Positions 21,611 to 29,559 of a stretch of 29,945 nt of DNA are shown here, in pieces. The stretch is from Bacteroidales bacterium UBA3742 (lineage in GTDB: Bacteria > Bacteroidota > Bacteroidia > Bacteroidales > Paludibacteraceae): NCBI GenBank assembly GCA_002371785.1, contig DFGU01000101.1, forward strand, positions 1-29,945, in the 5' to 3' direction. Every line of letters begins with the position of its first letter. The stretch's first letter is position 1. The position numbers and the translations under genes are program-made. The notes beneath the pieces were generated by a model, which ran no database searches, had not been told where the DNA came from, and saw only the letters and a program-made list of their open reading frames with translations.

Positions 21611-23293
21611 ATGAAGAAAATTACATTTCTTTTGTCACTCATGGCTATTGTCATGATGACGTCCTGCTCGAAAATTGTGGATAAGCCACAAGAGATTAAA
21701 GTCAACCCGGAGGACATTTCCGTTGTAGGTAACGAGATCAAGGCTGACATTACCGGTACCTTCCCGCCCAAGAAATTTGCGCGCAAGGGTGAGCTCAAAG
21801 TTACGCCCGTGCTGAAATACGGCGACAAGGAAGTCGTTGGCGAGACCGAGGTGTATGTTGGTGAGAAAGCCAAACTGAACGGCACGAAAGTTTCGTACAA
21901 AGAAGGTGGCAAGTACAAACAATCCTGCCGCTTCAAGTACACGCCTGATATGGAAGGCAAAGAGCTGAAGCTCTACCTGCGTTGCGACGCTAAGTGCGGT
22001 AAAAAGGTCTATGAGATCCCCGACGTGCTCATCGCTGACGGCGTCAACACCACCGCTACGCTGGCTAACGCCGAGGAGCAAGCCGTTCCTACCCCCAGCA
22101 AGTATCAGACCGTGGTAGAGGACCTGACCGAAGCAGACATCAACTTCATCGTAGCACAAGCCAACCTGCGCGATAGCGAGTTGTCGGCAGCTGACATGAA
22201 GGCCCTGCTCGATGCCATCCAGAAGGCTAACAAGGACAAAACGCGCCAGATCAGCAAGGTAGAGATCTCGGGTTATGCAAGTCCGGAGGGTGGCTACGAA
22301 CTGAACGACCGTCTGGCTACCAACCGTGAGGCCAACACCGAGAAGTACATCCGTGGCAAGGTGAACGGCAACCAGACCCGCTACATCAGCAGCACGACCG
22401 CTGAGGACTGGCAAGGCTTCCGCACGGAGGTGGAGCAAAGCGACATCCAGGACAAGGACCTCGTGCTCCGCGTACTGGAGATGTACAGCGACCCCGAAGA
22501 GCGTGAGCAGCAGATCCGCAACTTGGCCAAGGTATATGACGACCTGGCTCAAAACATCCTGCCCAAGCTGCGCCGCAGCCGCATCTTGATGACTACCGCC
22601 ATCACCGGCAAGTCGGACGAGCAATTGCTCAATGAGGCAAAAGAGAAACCGGAGACGCTCAGCGTAGACGAGCTCCTCTATGCCGCTTCTGTAGCTCCTA
22701 CCAAGGACGAGCAGATCGCGCTCTACAAGAAGGTCATCGAGTTGCACAACGACTATCGTGCATACAACAACCTCGGTATGATCGCATACGAGCAGAACAA
22801 ACTGAACGAAGCTGAGCAGTACTTTGCCAAGGCACTGGAGTTGGCTCCGAACGATCCGGACGTGAACTTCAACGCCGGTCTGTGCGACCTGGCCAAGGGC
22901 GACGTAGCGAATGCAGAGAAACACCTCGGTAAGGCTGCCGGCACCAAGGGTGACCTGGAGGGTGCTCTCGGTACGCTCTACACCATGAAGGGTGACTACA
23001 ACAAGGCACAGAAGTCCTACGGTACCAGCCGCTCCAACAACGCAGCGCTCCAGCAAATCATTGACAAGGACTACAATGCTGCTCGTCAGACCCTGGCCGA
23101 GATCCAGGAGCCGAACGCCAAGACCGCTTATATCAAGGCTATCCTGGCTGCTCGCACCAACGATCGCGAGGGTGTTTACAGCAACATGGCTGAGGCCGTT
23201 GCAGGTGACGCTGCCTACAAGACCCGCGCAAAGGCTGACGTAGAGTTCGCTAAGTACAAAGAGGACGCTAAGTTCCAGCAGATCATTAAGTAA
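21611..23293 (+). CDS. TPR lipoprotein with OmpA-like segment
   Basis: This 560-residue protein has a lipoprotein signal (hydrophobic 5-15, lipobox MTSC, lipid on Cys19). Residues about 25-150 look like a strand-rich domain. Residues about 210-250 (VEISGYASPEGG, LNDRLATNREANTEKYI) resemble the peptidoglycan-binding part of OmpA-type domains, but the rest of that fold is not obvious. From about 370 there are tetratricopeptide repeats, the clearest being YNNLGMIAYEQNKLNEAEQY at 382-405 with LELAPNDP after it. It is probably a periplasmic-side scaffold lipoprotein bound to a membrane; the partner is unknown. Its stop overlaps the next start (TAATG). Codon use is strongly biased and the promoter is a full consensus match, so it may be highly expressed. 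Confidence 0.82.
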   Translation: MKKITFLLSLMAIVMMTSCSKIVDKPQEIKVNPEDISVVGNEIKADITGTFPPKKFARKGELKVTPVLKYGDKEVVGETEVYVGEKAKLNGTKVSYKEGGKYKQSCRFKYTPDMEGKELKLYLRCDAKCGKKVYEIPDVLIADGVNTTATLANAEEQAVPTPSKYQTVVEDLTEADINFIVAQANLRDSELSAADMKALLDAIQKANKDKTRQISKVEISGYASPEGGYELNDRLATNREANTEKYIRGKVNGNQTRYISSTTAEDWQGFRTEVEQSDIQDKDLVLRVLEMYSDPEEREQQIRNLAKVYDDLAQNILPKLRRSRILMTTAITGKSDEQLLNEAKEKPETLSVDELLYAASVAPTKDEQIALYKKVIELHNDYRAYNNLGMIAYEQNKLNEAEQYFAKALELAPNDPDVNFNAGLCDLAKGDVANAEKHLGKAAGTKGDLEGALGTLYTMKGDYNKAQKSYGTSRSNNAALQQIIDKDYNAARQTLAEIQEPNAKTAYIKAILAARTNDREGVYSNMAEAVAGDAAYKTRAKADVEFAKYKEDAKFQQIIK

Positions 23294-23526
23294 TGTCGGT
23301 TTTATTTCCCAAAGTAAATAAACCGCGTGAGTGGGACTATCGTCCTATCTACTTCGACCCCGATAAGGAGGCGCGCAACCAACGACGTGCGCGCCTCCAT
23401 CGAGGTTCGTTCCGCGAGGAACACGAGAAGAACATGACCACGCTTCGCAAGCAGCAGAAATCGAAACTCCTTCTGTGGGTTGTACTGCTTGCCGCACTGG
23501 TCATCGGATTTTATATCTTTCTATAA
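23293..23526 (+). CDS. Small single-span membrane protein upstream of mutL, unknown function
   Basis: This 77-residue protein starts in a TAATG overlap with the lipoprotein stop and ends 9 bp before mutL. The N-terminal half is strongly basic and polar (KPREWDYRPIYFDPDKEARNQRRAR), which suggests a cytoplasmic part. One membrane helix lies at the C-terminus (about residues 59-77, LLLWVVLLAALVIGFYIFL). The YxPxYYDP-like stretch followed by a charged helix recurs in small Bacteroidota proteins, so I take it as a real conserved gene, but no function is known to me. Confidence 0.75.
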   Translation: MSVLFPKVNKPREWDYRPIYFDPDKEARNQRRARLHRGSFREEHEKNMTTLRKQQKSKLLLWVVLLAALVIGFYIFL

Positions 23527-23535
23527 CTTATCGTT

Positions 23536-25338
23536 ATGGACATCGTCCACCTTCTACCCGATCATGTAGCCAATCAGATAGCCGCCGGAGAAGTGATCCA
23601 GCGGCCGGCTTCGTGTCTGAAGGAGTTGGTGGAGAACAGCCTGGATGCCGGGGCTACTAATATTCAGGTCATCGTACGCGATGCCGGACGCACCCTGCTC
23701 CAGGTGATTGACAACGGCAAGGGCATGAGTCAGACCGATGCCCGCATGGCCTTTGAGCGGCATGCCACCAGCAAGATCAGCCGGGTAGAAGACCTCTTCT
23801 CGCTGCGCACGATGGGTTTTCGTGGCGAGGCGCTGGCCAGCATATGCGCCGTGGCGCAAGTGGAGATGACCACACGCCGACAGGAGGACGAAGTGGGCGT
23901 ATGCCTGGAGATCGACGGTTCCAAACTGGTGCACCAGGAGCCCTGTGCCTGTCCGGTAGGTACCAACCTGAAGGTCAAGAACCTGTTCTACAACGTACCC
24001 GTACGGCGTAAGTTCCTCAAGACCGACCAGACCGAGTTGCGCAACCTGCTCACCGAGTTCTATCACATTGTGCTGGTCTATCCCCGGGTGCAGTTCACCT
24101 TTGTACACAACGACGAAGTGCTGCTCGACTTGCCGGCCGGCAACGAGAAACAACGTATCGAGGCTATCTTCGGACGCGGACGCACCCACGCCTTCACGTC
24201 CAACCTCATCGACCTGCGCACGGATACCGAACTGGTATCCATCCGTGGATTTGTCAGCAAGCCCGAATCCAGCGGCAAGAATCCGCAGCAGTATTTCTTT
24301 GTCAACGGACGCTATATGCGTCATCCCTATTTCCACAAAGCGATACTCACGGCCTACTCCGGCATGCTGCCCGGCGACTATGCGCCGTCGTACTTCATCT
24401 ATTTCGATATCGCACCGGAAACTATCGACGTGAATATCCACCCTACCAAGACCGAGATCAAGTTCGCTGACGAGCAGGCTATCTTCCAGATCCTGATGGC
24501 CGCCGTACGCGAAGCCATTGGTAAGTTCTCGCTGGCTCCTACGATTGATTTCAATCGCGAGGGTGAACTGGAGATGCCGTTACCTACAGCGCCCGGCAAT
24601 ACCACCGGTCCTCGTTCGGGCACCGGCATGCCCCACATACAGGTGGATCCGACCTACAACCCCTTCCATCGCACTCAACCGGCTACGCCTCGCAACTGGA
24701 CCACTCTCTATCCGGACCGACCTGCAGCACCCGCACTTTCGGACGATGCTCAGCTGCCGCTCTACGAGCACGACATACCCACCGGCATCCCATATCAGTA
24801 TGCCGACCGATATATTTTGCTCCCTACCCGCGACGGACTGCTGATTATCAATCAGCATCGGGCGCATATATGCGTGGAATATGAGGCCTTGCTACAGCAG
24901 CTACGCGAGCAGCAGGGCGTCAGCCAACAGTTGCTCTTCCAGGAGATACTCGACCTCACGCCCGACGAGATGGCGGCCATGGAGACTATCCTACCCGACC
25001 TGCGCGCCATCGGCTTTGCCATCGACCAGTTCAGCAAGACCAGTTATGGCATCTCGGGTGTACCGGCACAACTGCCGCAGAGCGACGCGCTCATGATGGT
25101 GCGCGACATCCTGCAGGCCGTCATGGAGACCGGCACCGACGTACAACAGCGCTGGCAAGAGCAGATCGCGCTCTCGCTGGCACGCAGCATAGCTATTCCG
25201 TACGGTAAGATACTGACGCAAGAGGAGATGCAGGACCTCTGCGACCGACTGCTGGCTCTCAAGACCTACTCGCGTACGCCGGACGGCAAACGCGTGGTGA
25301 CACTCTTAAGCAATAATGAGCTAGAGAATCGCCTCTAA
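23536..25338 (+). CDS. mutL: DNA mismatch repair protein MutL
   Basis: This 600-residue protein has the N-terminal GHKL ATPase with all motifs: IAAGEVIQRPASCLKELVENSLDAG (Glu34, Asn38), VIDNGKGM, and RHATSKI then TMGFRGEALASI. The transducer domain follows (VRRKFLK, FFVNGRYMRHP, DVNIHPTKTEIKF), then a Pro/Thr-rich linker at about 345-410 and the dimerisation domain. MutL links MutS to strand removal. The endonuclease motif of MutH-less bacteria, DQHA(X)2E(X)4E, is altered here to NQHRAHICVEYE (Asn439), and the late motif reads TPDGKR rather than CPHGRP. So metal-dependent nicking is doubtful; this may be normal for the lineage. The gene is convergent with miaB across an octamer array. Confidence 0.95.
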   Translation: MDIVHLLPDHVANQIAAGEVIQRPASCLKELVENSLDAGATNIQVIVRDAGRTLLQVIDNGKGMSQTDARMAFERHATSKISRVEDLFSLRTMGFRGEALASICAVAQVEMTTRRQEDEVGVCLEIDGSKLVHQEPCACPVGTNLKVKNLFYNVPVRRKFLKTDQTELRNLLTEFYHIVLVYPRVQFTFVHNDEVLLDLPAGNEKQRIEAIFGRGRTHAFTSNLIDLRTDTELVSIRGFVSKPESSGKNPQQYFFVNGRYMRHPYFHKAILTAYSGMLPGDYAPSYFIYFDIAPETIDVNIHPTKTEIKFADEQAIFQILMAAVREAIGKFSLAPTIDFNREGELEMPLPTAPGNTTGPRSGTGMPHIQVDPTYNPFHRTQPATPRNWTTLYPDRPAAPALSDDAQLPLYEHDIPTGIPYQYADRYILLPTRDGLLIINQHRAHICVEYEALLQQLREQQGVSQQLLFQEILDLTPDEMAAMETILPDLRAIGFAIDQFSKTSYGISGVPAQLPQSDALMMVRDILQAVMETGTDVQQRWQEQIALSLARSIAIPYGKILTQEEMQDLCDRLLALKTYSRTPDGKRVVTLLSNNELENRL

Positions 25339-25355
25339 CTCATTATAAACTCATC

Positions 25356-25449
25356 AACCTATAAACCTATAAACTTATAAACCTATAAACCTATAAACTT
25401 ATAAACCTATAAACCTATAAACTTATAAACCTATCAACCTATCAACCTA
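25356..25449. repeat. Octamer tandem array between convergent mutL and miaB
   Basis: About twelve 8-bp units run without a break. Nine form three copies of a 24-bp block: AACCTATA, AACCTATA, AACTTATA. Three decayed units follow (AACCTATC, AACCTATC, AACCTACG). The miaB stop (TGA at 25444-25442) and its last codons lie inside the decayed end. TAA recurs every 8 bp on the plus strand, and TAG or TAA on the minus strand, so stops fall in all frames on both sides. Confidence 0.92.
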
Positions 25450-26815
25450 CGACCTCTCCTAGCAAAGTAGCGGCCGATGCCGACGTGATACGTACCTGCA
25501 CCAATTCGCCTATATGGCGTCCGGCACGAGGGAAGACCACGGTCTTATACTGACTGGTGCGGCCGAACATATCGTCCCGGCTGCGCTTGGAGAATCCCTC
25601 TACCAGCACTTCTACCACACGTCCTATCTCGCGTTGATTCGAAGCCAACGAGAGTTCTTGCTGCAGGGCGATGATCTCATTCAGACGGCGCACTTTCTCC
25701 TCCTCCGGGATATTATCCGGCAGGTGTTTCTGCGCATACGTACCGGGCCGCTCCGAGTACTTGAACATAAAAGCCGTGTCAAATCCCACCTCACGCATCA
25801 GGCTGAGCGTCTGCTGATGATCCTCCAGCGTTTCGCCGTGGAAGCCGCAGAACACATCCGTACCGATCGTAGCGTCCGGCAGGATGCGACGAATAGCGGC
25901 GATACGATCCAGGTACCACTCGCGCGTATATTTACGGTTCATGGCCTTCAGCACCGCATTGCTTCCCGACTGCACCGGCAGGTGGATAAAGCGGCAGATA
26001 TTCCGGTGGGCTGCTATCGTCTCCAGCGTACGATCTGACATATCCTTGGGATGACTCGTCGTGAAGCGGATACGCATATCCGGCACCGCCTCAGCTACGA
26101 TAGCCAGCAAGGCCGGAAAATCAATCACCTCAGGCTTCTGATCGCTGACGGCTGACGGCTGATAGCGATAAGAGTTGACATTCTGCCCCAGCAGGGTCAG
26201 CTCTTTATAGCCCTTGGCCTGCAGGTCGCGCACCTCGCGCAGGATCGACTCTACGTCGCGGCTACGCTCACGGCCACGCGTATAAGGTACTACGCAGTAC
26301 GAGCAGAAATTATTGCATCCTCGCATGATGGACACAAAGCCCGAGATCGACTTTCCCAGACGGGCCGGTAGCACGTCGCGGTAGGTCTCCGTGGTGCTGA
26401 GCTCTACGTTCACGGGCTTGAAGCCCTGCTCACGCTGCGCGATCAGGTTCGGAATATCCATATACGCATCCGGTCCGGCCACAAAATCCACCCCGCAGCG
26501 GTCGATCAGTTCCTGCCCCATACGCTCTGCCATGCAACCGATCACGCCGATCATGGCCTTTCGCCCTTCGCCTTTCTGCTTTTGACTTTCGACTTTCGAC
26601 TTTCGACTATAATCTGCATGCAGTTCCTGCAAACGATGGCGCACCTTCTGCTCCGCATTGTCACGGATCGAGCAGGTGTTGAGCAAGACGACGTCGGCCT
26701 CGTCGATCCGGTCGGTATATTGCGCGTCGGTAGTGGCCATAATAGCCGCTACAACTTCGCTATCTGCCACGTTCATCTGGCACCCGTAGGTCTCAATATA
26801 GAATTTTTTTGCCAT
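25442..26815 (-). CDS. miaB: tRNA-2-methylthio-N6-dimethylallyladenosine synthase (MiaB)
   Basis: This 457-residue protein is a radical-SAM enzyme that adds the methylthio group to i6A37 of tRNAs reading U-starting codons. The N-terminal UPF0004 domain holds the second cluster on Cys12, Cys48 and Cys94 (TYGCQMN, NTCSIRDNA, IGCMAER). The radical-SAM cluster is on Cys167, Cys171 and Cys174 (GCNNFCSYC). A TRAM domain ends the protein. Two insertions, at about 69-86 and 217-229, are coded by heptamer repeats. Both sit in loops between conserved blocks, so the enzyme is probably active. The C-terminal VVG and stop come from an octamer array. It is convergent with mutL and divergent from tRNA-Pro. 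Confidence 0.96.
   Translation of the reverse strand: MAKKFYIETYGCQMNVADSEVVAAIMATTDAQYTDRIDEADVVLLNTCSIRDNAEQKVRHRLQELHADYSRKSKVESQKQKGEGRKAMIGVIGCMAERMGQELIDRCGVDFVAGPDAYMDIPNLIAQREQGFKPVNVELSTTETYRDVLPARLGKSISGFVSIMRGCNNFCSYCVVPYTRGRERSRDVESILREVRDLQAKGYKELTLLGQNVNSYRYQPSAVSDQKPEVIDFPALLAIVAEAVPDMRIRFTTSHPKDMSDRTLETIAAHRNICRFIHLPVQSGSNAVLKAMNRKYTREWYLDRIAAIRRILPDATIGTDVFCGFHGETLEDHQQTLSLMREVGFDTAFMFKYSERPGTYAQKHLPDNIPEEEKVRRLNEIIALQQELSLASNQREIGRVVEVLVEGFSKRSRDDMFGRTSQYKTVVFPRAGRHIGELVQVRITSASAATLLGEVVG
26134..26161 (-). repeat. In-frame heptamer array inside miaB (second insertion)
   Basis: Four 7-bp units on the minus strand: CAGCCGT, CAGCCGT, CAGCGAT, CAGAAGC. They encode QPSAVSDQKP (from residue 219) and contain no stop in the miaB frame. 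The CAG-first form matches the array at 20283-20317. Confidence 0.8.
26560..26608 (-). repeat. In-frame heptamer array inside miaB (first insertion)
   Basis: Seven 7-bp units on the minus strand: AGTCGAA three times, then AGTCAAA, AGCAGAA, AGGCGAA, GGGCGAA. They encode SRKSKVESQKQKGEGR (residues 70-85), a basic polar loop. The pattern shows perfect copies at one end and decay at the other. The AG..GAA form matches the array at 29523-29557. Confidence 0.88.
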
Positions 26816-26824
26816 TTTTCACTA

Positions 26825-26854
26825 AAAAAATACGTTTTTACTTGCGTATGTCAA
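26825..26854 (-). promoter_or_regulatory. Possible miaB promoter
   Basis: On the minus strand TTG, a 19-nt gap and TATTTTTT match all but the last base of TAnnTTTG. It would start the mRNA only a few bases before the ATG at 26815. It overlaps the divergent tRNA-Pro promoter. The sequence is very A/T-rich, so a chance match is possible. Confidence 0.4.
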
Positions 26855-26872
26855 TTTTTTGTAGTATCTTTG
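26842..26872 (+). promoter_or_regulatory. Promoter of tRNA-Pro
   Basis: TTG at 26842-26844, a 20-nt gap and TATCTTTG at 26865-26872 followed by CACC match the Bacteroidota consensus. The tRNA begins 25 bp downstream. Confidence 0.8.
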
Positions 26873-26896
26873 CACCCGCTTTCGTAAAAAAGCGAG

Positions 26897-26970
26897 CGGG
26901 ATGTGGCGCAGTCCGGTAGCGCAACGGTCTGGGGGACCGGAGGTCGCAAGTTCAAATCTTGTCATCCCGA
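26897..26970 (+). tRNA. tRNA-Pro (anticodon GGG)
   Basis: The acceptor stem CGGGATG pairs with CATCCCG, with discriminator A; CCA is not encoded. The D-arm is GCGC-AGTCCGGTA-GCGC and the T-arm GCAAG-TTCAAAT-CTTGT. The anticodon loop CTGGGGG gives GGG, reading CCC and CCU. The outermost anticodon-stem pair (A27-G43) is mismatched. It stands alone with its own promoter and terminator. Confidence 0.95.
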
Positions 26971-26974
26971 CGAG

Positions 26975-27006
26975 GAGAAGTCGCAAGGCTTCTCTTTCTT
27001 TTTTTT
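26975..27006 (+). terminator. Intrinsic terminator after tRNA-Pro
   Basis: GAGAAGTC pairs with GGCTTCTC (one T-G wobble) around a GCAA tetraloop and is followed by TTTC and eight T. The T-run reaches the stop codon of the convergent porW gene. Confidence 0.9.
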
Positions 27007-29536
27007 ATTCCTTGGCTTCCGGCATAATGCCATTCTGTTCGATAAACTCGGCAAGCGTTGTATTCTTACGAATCAGGCCGATCCACCATTCGGCTTCTGC
27101 GCGCGTCTCAAACGGTCCTACCTCCAGGGCCATACCCTCGGGTGTCTGACGCGGTTGCAGGTCAAAGTCACGCAAGAGGAATACCTCAAAGTTGAACAAT
27201 GCTACCTCGTATTGCAGTTGATGGAGCAGTTTCTCATCCTGCTTCGGCAGTACGAGCAACACCACCGGCTTCGTATCCGGTACCACATCACCTGCCTGCT
27301 TAGCCGCTTCCTCGGCCTCCTTGGCCGCCTCTTCGGCCGCTTTCTGGCGCGCATCGCTCAGGTCCGTTTCGCCGCTTCCCTTCTTCGACTCCATACCTTG
27401 CCCCATCATGGCCAGCATATCCTTGGCCTTGGCGCTCAGCTCGTGGGTAGGATACTTCTCTACCATCTCGCGCAGACGATCCGCAAAGGGCGTCTGTCCC
27501 TCCGTACGGGCCGTAGCTACGGCGCCGAGGAACATAAAGCGCGGCATGATCGTCGGCTGCTCCGTCTCACCCGCAATGGTCTTTGCACGCTCCAGGTCGG
27601 TCTTCACCTGCGCATACTGGCGGGCGCGGAAGGCCGCATACGTGGTCTCATAGAGTGAATCCAGACGGGCCGTTATCTCGGGCCACTGTTCGCTTACCTC
27701 CATACGCGGACGCGCCGGGAAACGGCGATCCAGTTCGGCCAGGGTCTGATCGGCCAAGCCTATATCCCGCAGGTCGTAGCGATAGATACGCTCCATCTGG
27801 GTGAGCGCATCGCATATCATGCTATCCGAGACCTGACGTTCGGCTTCGGTATGAGGTATCTGCTGGTAGTACATACGGGATTGGGCATCCAGGCCGGCCA
27901 ACGGCCCTTGCAGCGTGCTGTCGTTGGCCGCGATAGAATCCGTAGCAGCTAACGAATCCGTAGCTACCATCGTGGGGTCCTGCACACTGACCGATTTCGA
28001 CATGCGGCGCCAGTGGTCCTCCAGTAGACGGTTGCCCCATGTGCGTTGGAACTGCTGCTTGCCCTGTCGCATCAGTTGCGCATTGTAGAAATACCACGCG
28101 CCACCTGCCGCTCCGGCACCACCCAGCATATTGCTGGTATTCACGCTCAGCGGCCCCTCGTCCAGCTCCTTCTCGCGCTGCTCTTGCGCCATGAGGATCG
28201 AGTCGCGCTGACGTTGCTCTGCTTCGGCTTTTATCACGCGTGCCACAGCCGCCAGCTGCTCTTCTTCGCTGAGCAGGCTGAGTGCCTGCAGCGAGTCTTG
28301 GAGCGTGACGGTATTCACGTGCAGGATCAGCTGGTCCAGCACCTCCGAACGGGCTTGCAGACGCTTATACTGCGCATGCTCCGTGGAGAAGATGGTGAGT
28401 GCCTCGCGGTAGCATGGTTGTGCCTCGGCATATTGCTTACGGTCGAAATACAGATCTCCGGCCTGCACCAGGATGCCGGCCTTGTCGAGCGTGGCATTCT
28501 TAGCCGTGTCGATCGCCAGTTGGTATAGCTCCAGCGCTTTCAGCGTATCACCGGCCTGCAGCCATATATTGGCCATCGTGCCGTAGATGACATCCAGGTG
28601 GTCTTTGTGCTTCGACTGACGCGTCATGCTCTTGAGTCCCTTCAGTCCGGCCTTGCCTTTCAGTTCGGCCATGTTGAGCCGCGCATGAAAATCCATCACG
28701 GTGGGCGGCGCCAGGCGTATCACCTTGCGATAGGCGTCGATAGCCTCCTGGCGTTGGCCTTGGGTCTGATAGAGTTGGGCCAGCACGTACTGGAAACGCG
28801 GCCGATAGACCTTGCGTTTCTCGTGCGGCACGGCTATCTTCAGGAAGGGTATGGCCTGTTTGTACTGACCGGCATGTAGCAGTACGTCGGCTGCCGTAGC
28901 GCCGTATAGATGCGCATGTTTGGTCTTCAGTGCATCTTGCTGCACCTTGCTCAGCATATCCTCTGCCTCGTACTGCCATCCCATCTCGGCATACGCACGC
29001 GCCACCATCAGCTGGCAACGCGCCACTACGTCACCATCGTAGTCATAGTGGCGTATCACGTAGTTGAACGTACCTACCGATCCCAGGAAGTCTCCTTTGT
29101 GGAATTCCGCTTCGCCGAGTCGCACCCATGCCTCTGACAGGGCCGGATTGAATTCTTCCTGCTTGAGCCATGCGCGGTACTTGGGGTCTGAACGGCGCTT
29201 GGGGTCGGATTTAGGACGCGACTTGATTGAGTGCAACTTGATCGACTTGCGGCATTTCTCTATCGTGCGTTCCATCTGCGAGGTGGCCGATTGCGCGGCC
29301 TTATGATCGCTGATCGGATAGAGAGAGAGCACGCCCGTATAGTCATCTTCCGCGGCCGTCTGTATGGCGCGCAAGCCTTCCTCGTAGGCCACATTGCCGT
29401 TGTAGAGAATGTTGTAGCGCACCTTGGTCTTATGATAACTACGCGATGCGCGCGTATTCTTCTGCGTCGAGCACGCACCCAAGGACAGGATGACCCACCC
29501 TATCAACAAGAAATATAGTATCCTTTCACCTTTCAC
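27005..29536 (-). CDS. porW: PorW/SprE-like type IX secretion system TPR lipoprotein
   Basis: This 843-residue protein has a lipoprotein signal (lipobox LGAC, lipid on Cys22). After the cysteine, STQKNTRASRSYHKTKVRYN and ILYNGN..YEEG match the start of SprE/PorW, a lipoprotein of the type IX secretion system needed for gliding in flavobacteria and protease export in Porphyromonas. Many tetratricopeptide-like helices follow (about 130-420 and again 610-700). A coiled, Ala/Glu-rich stretch comes at about 710-740, then a C-terminal SPOR-like domain (about 750-835: PVVLLVLPK, ALFNFEVFLLRDF, EVGPFETRAEAEWW). The start is a GTG inside a heptamer repeat: the frame upstream is closed by TGA, so this is the first possible start. 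The gene follows tsaB. Confidence 0.87.
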   Translation of the reverse strand: MKGERILYFLLIGWVILSLGACSTQKNTRASRSYHKTKVRYNILYNGNVAYEEGLRAIQTAAEDDYTGVLSLYPISDHKAAQSATSQMERTIEKCRKSIKLHSIKSRPKSDPKRRSDPKYRAWLKQEEFNPALSEAWVRLGEAEFHKGDFLGSVGTFNYVIRHYDYDGDVVARCQLMVARAYAEMGWQYEAEDMLSKVQQDALKTKHAHLYGATAADVLLHAGQYKQAIPFLKIAVPHEKRKVYRPRFQYVLAQLYQTQGQRQEAIDAYRKVIRLAPPTVMDFHARLNMAELKGKAGLKGLKSMTRQSKHKDHLDVIYGTMANIWLQAGDTLKALELYQLAIDTAKNATLDKAGILVQAGDLYFDRKQYAEAQPCYREALTIFSTEHAQYKRLQARSEVLDQLILHVNTVTLQDSLQALSLLSEEEQLAAVARVIKAEAEQRQRDSILMAQEQREKELDEGPLSVNTSNMLGGAGAAGGAWYFYNAQLMRQGKQQFQRTWGNRLLEDHWRRMSKSVSVQDPTMVATDSLAATDSIAANDSTLQGPLAGLDAQSRMYYQQIPHTEAERQVSDSMICDALTQMERIYRYDLRDIGLADQTLAELDRRFPARPRMEVSEQWPEITARLDSLYETTYAAFRARQYAQVKTDLERAKTIAGETEQPTIMPRFMFLGAVATARTEGQTPFADRLREMVEKYPTHELSAKAKDMLAMMGQGMESKKGSGETDLSDARQKAAEEAAKEAEEAAKQAGDVVPDTKPVVLLVLPKQDEKLLHQLQYEVALFNFEVFLLRDFDLQPRQTPEGMALEVGPFETRAEAEWWIGLIRKNTTLAEFIEQNGIMPEAKE

Positions 29537-29557
29537 CTTTCACCTTTCACCTTTCAC
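29523..29557 (-). repeat. Heptamer array between the tsaB stop and the porW start
   Basis: Five perfect 7-bp units of CTTTCAC (GTGAAAG on the minus strand), with partial units on both sides that reach the tsaB TAA stop. Each unit has a GTG; the one at 29536 is the porW start. Each also has TGA across the unit, so all three frames after tsaB are closed. Confidence 0.92.
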
Positions 29558-29559
29558 CT

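Noticed and set aside
21635..23056. A 473-codon minus-strand frame opposite the TPR lipoprotein gene
   Set aside because: The sense frame has a lipobox, TPRs and a promoter. The antisense product is Val/Leu-rich without motifs and has no promoter.
25356..25449. A possible CRISPR array
   Set aside because: The units are 8 bp without spacers and no cas gene is near. It is a simple tandem repeat.
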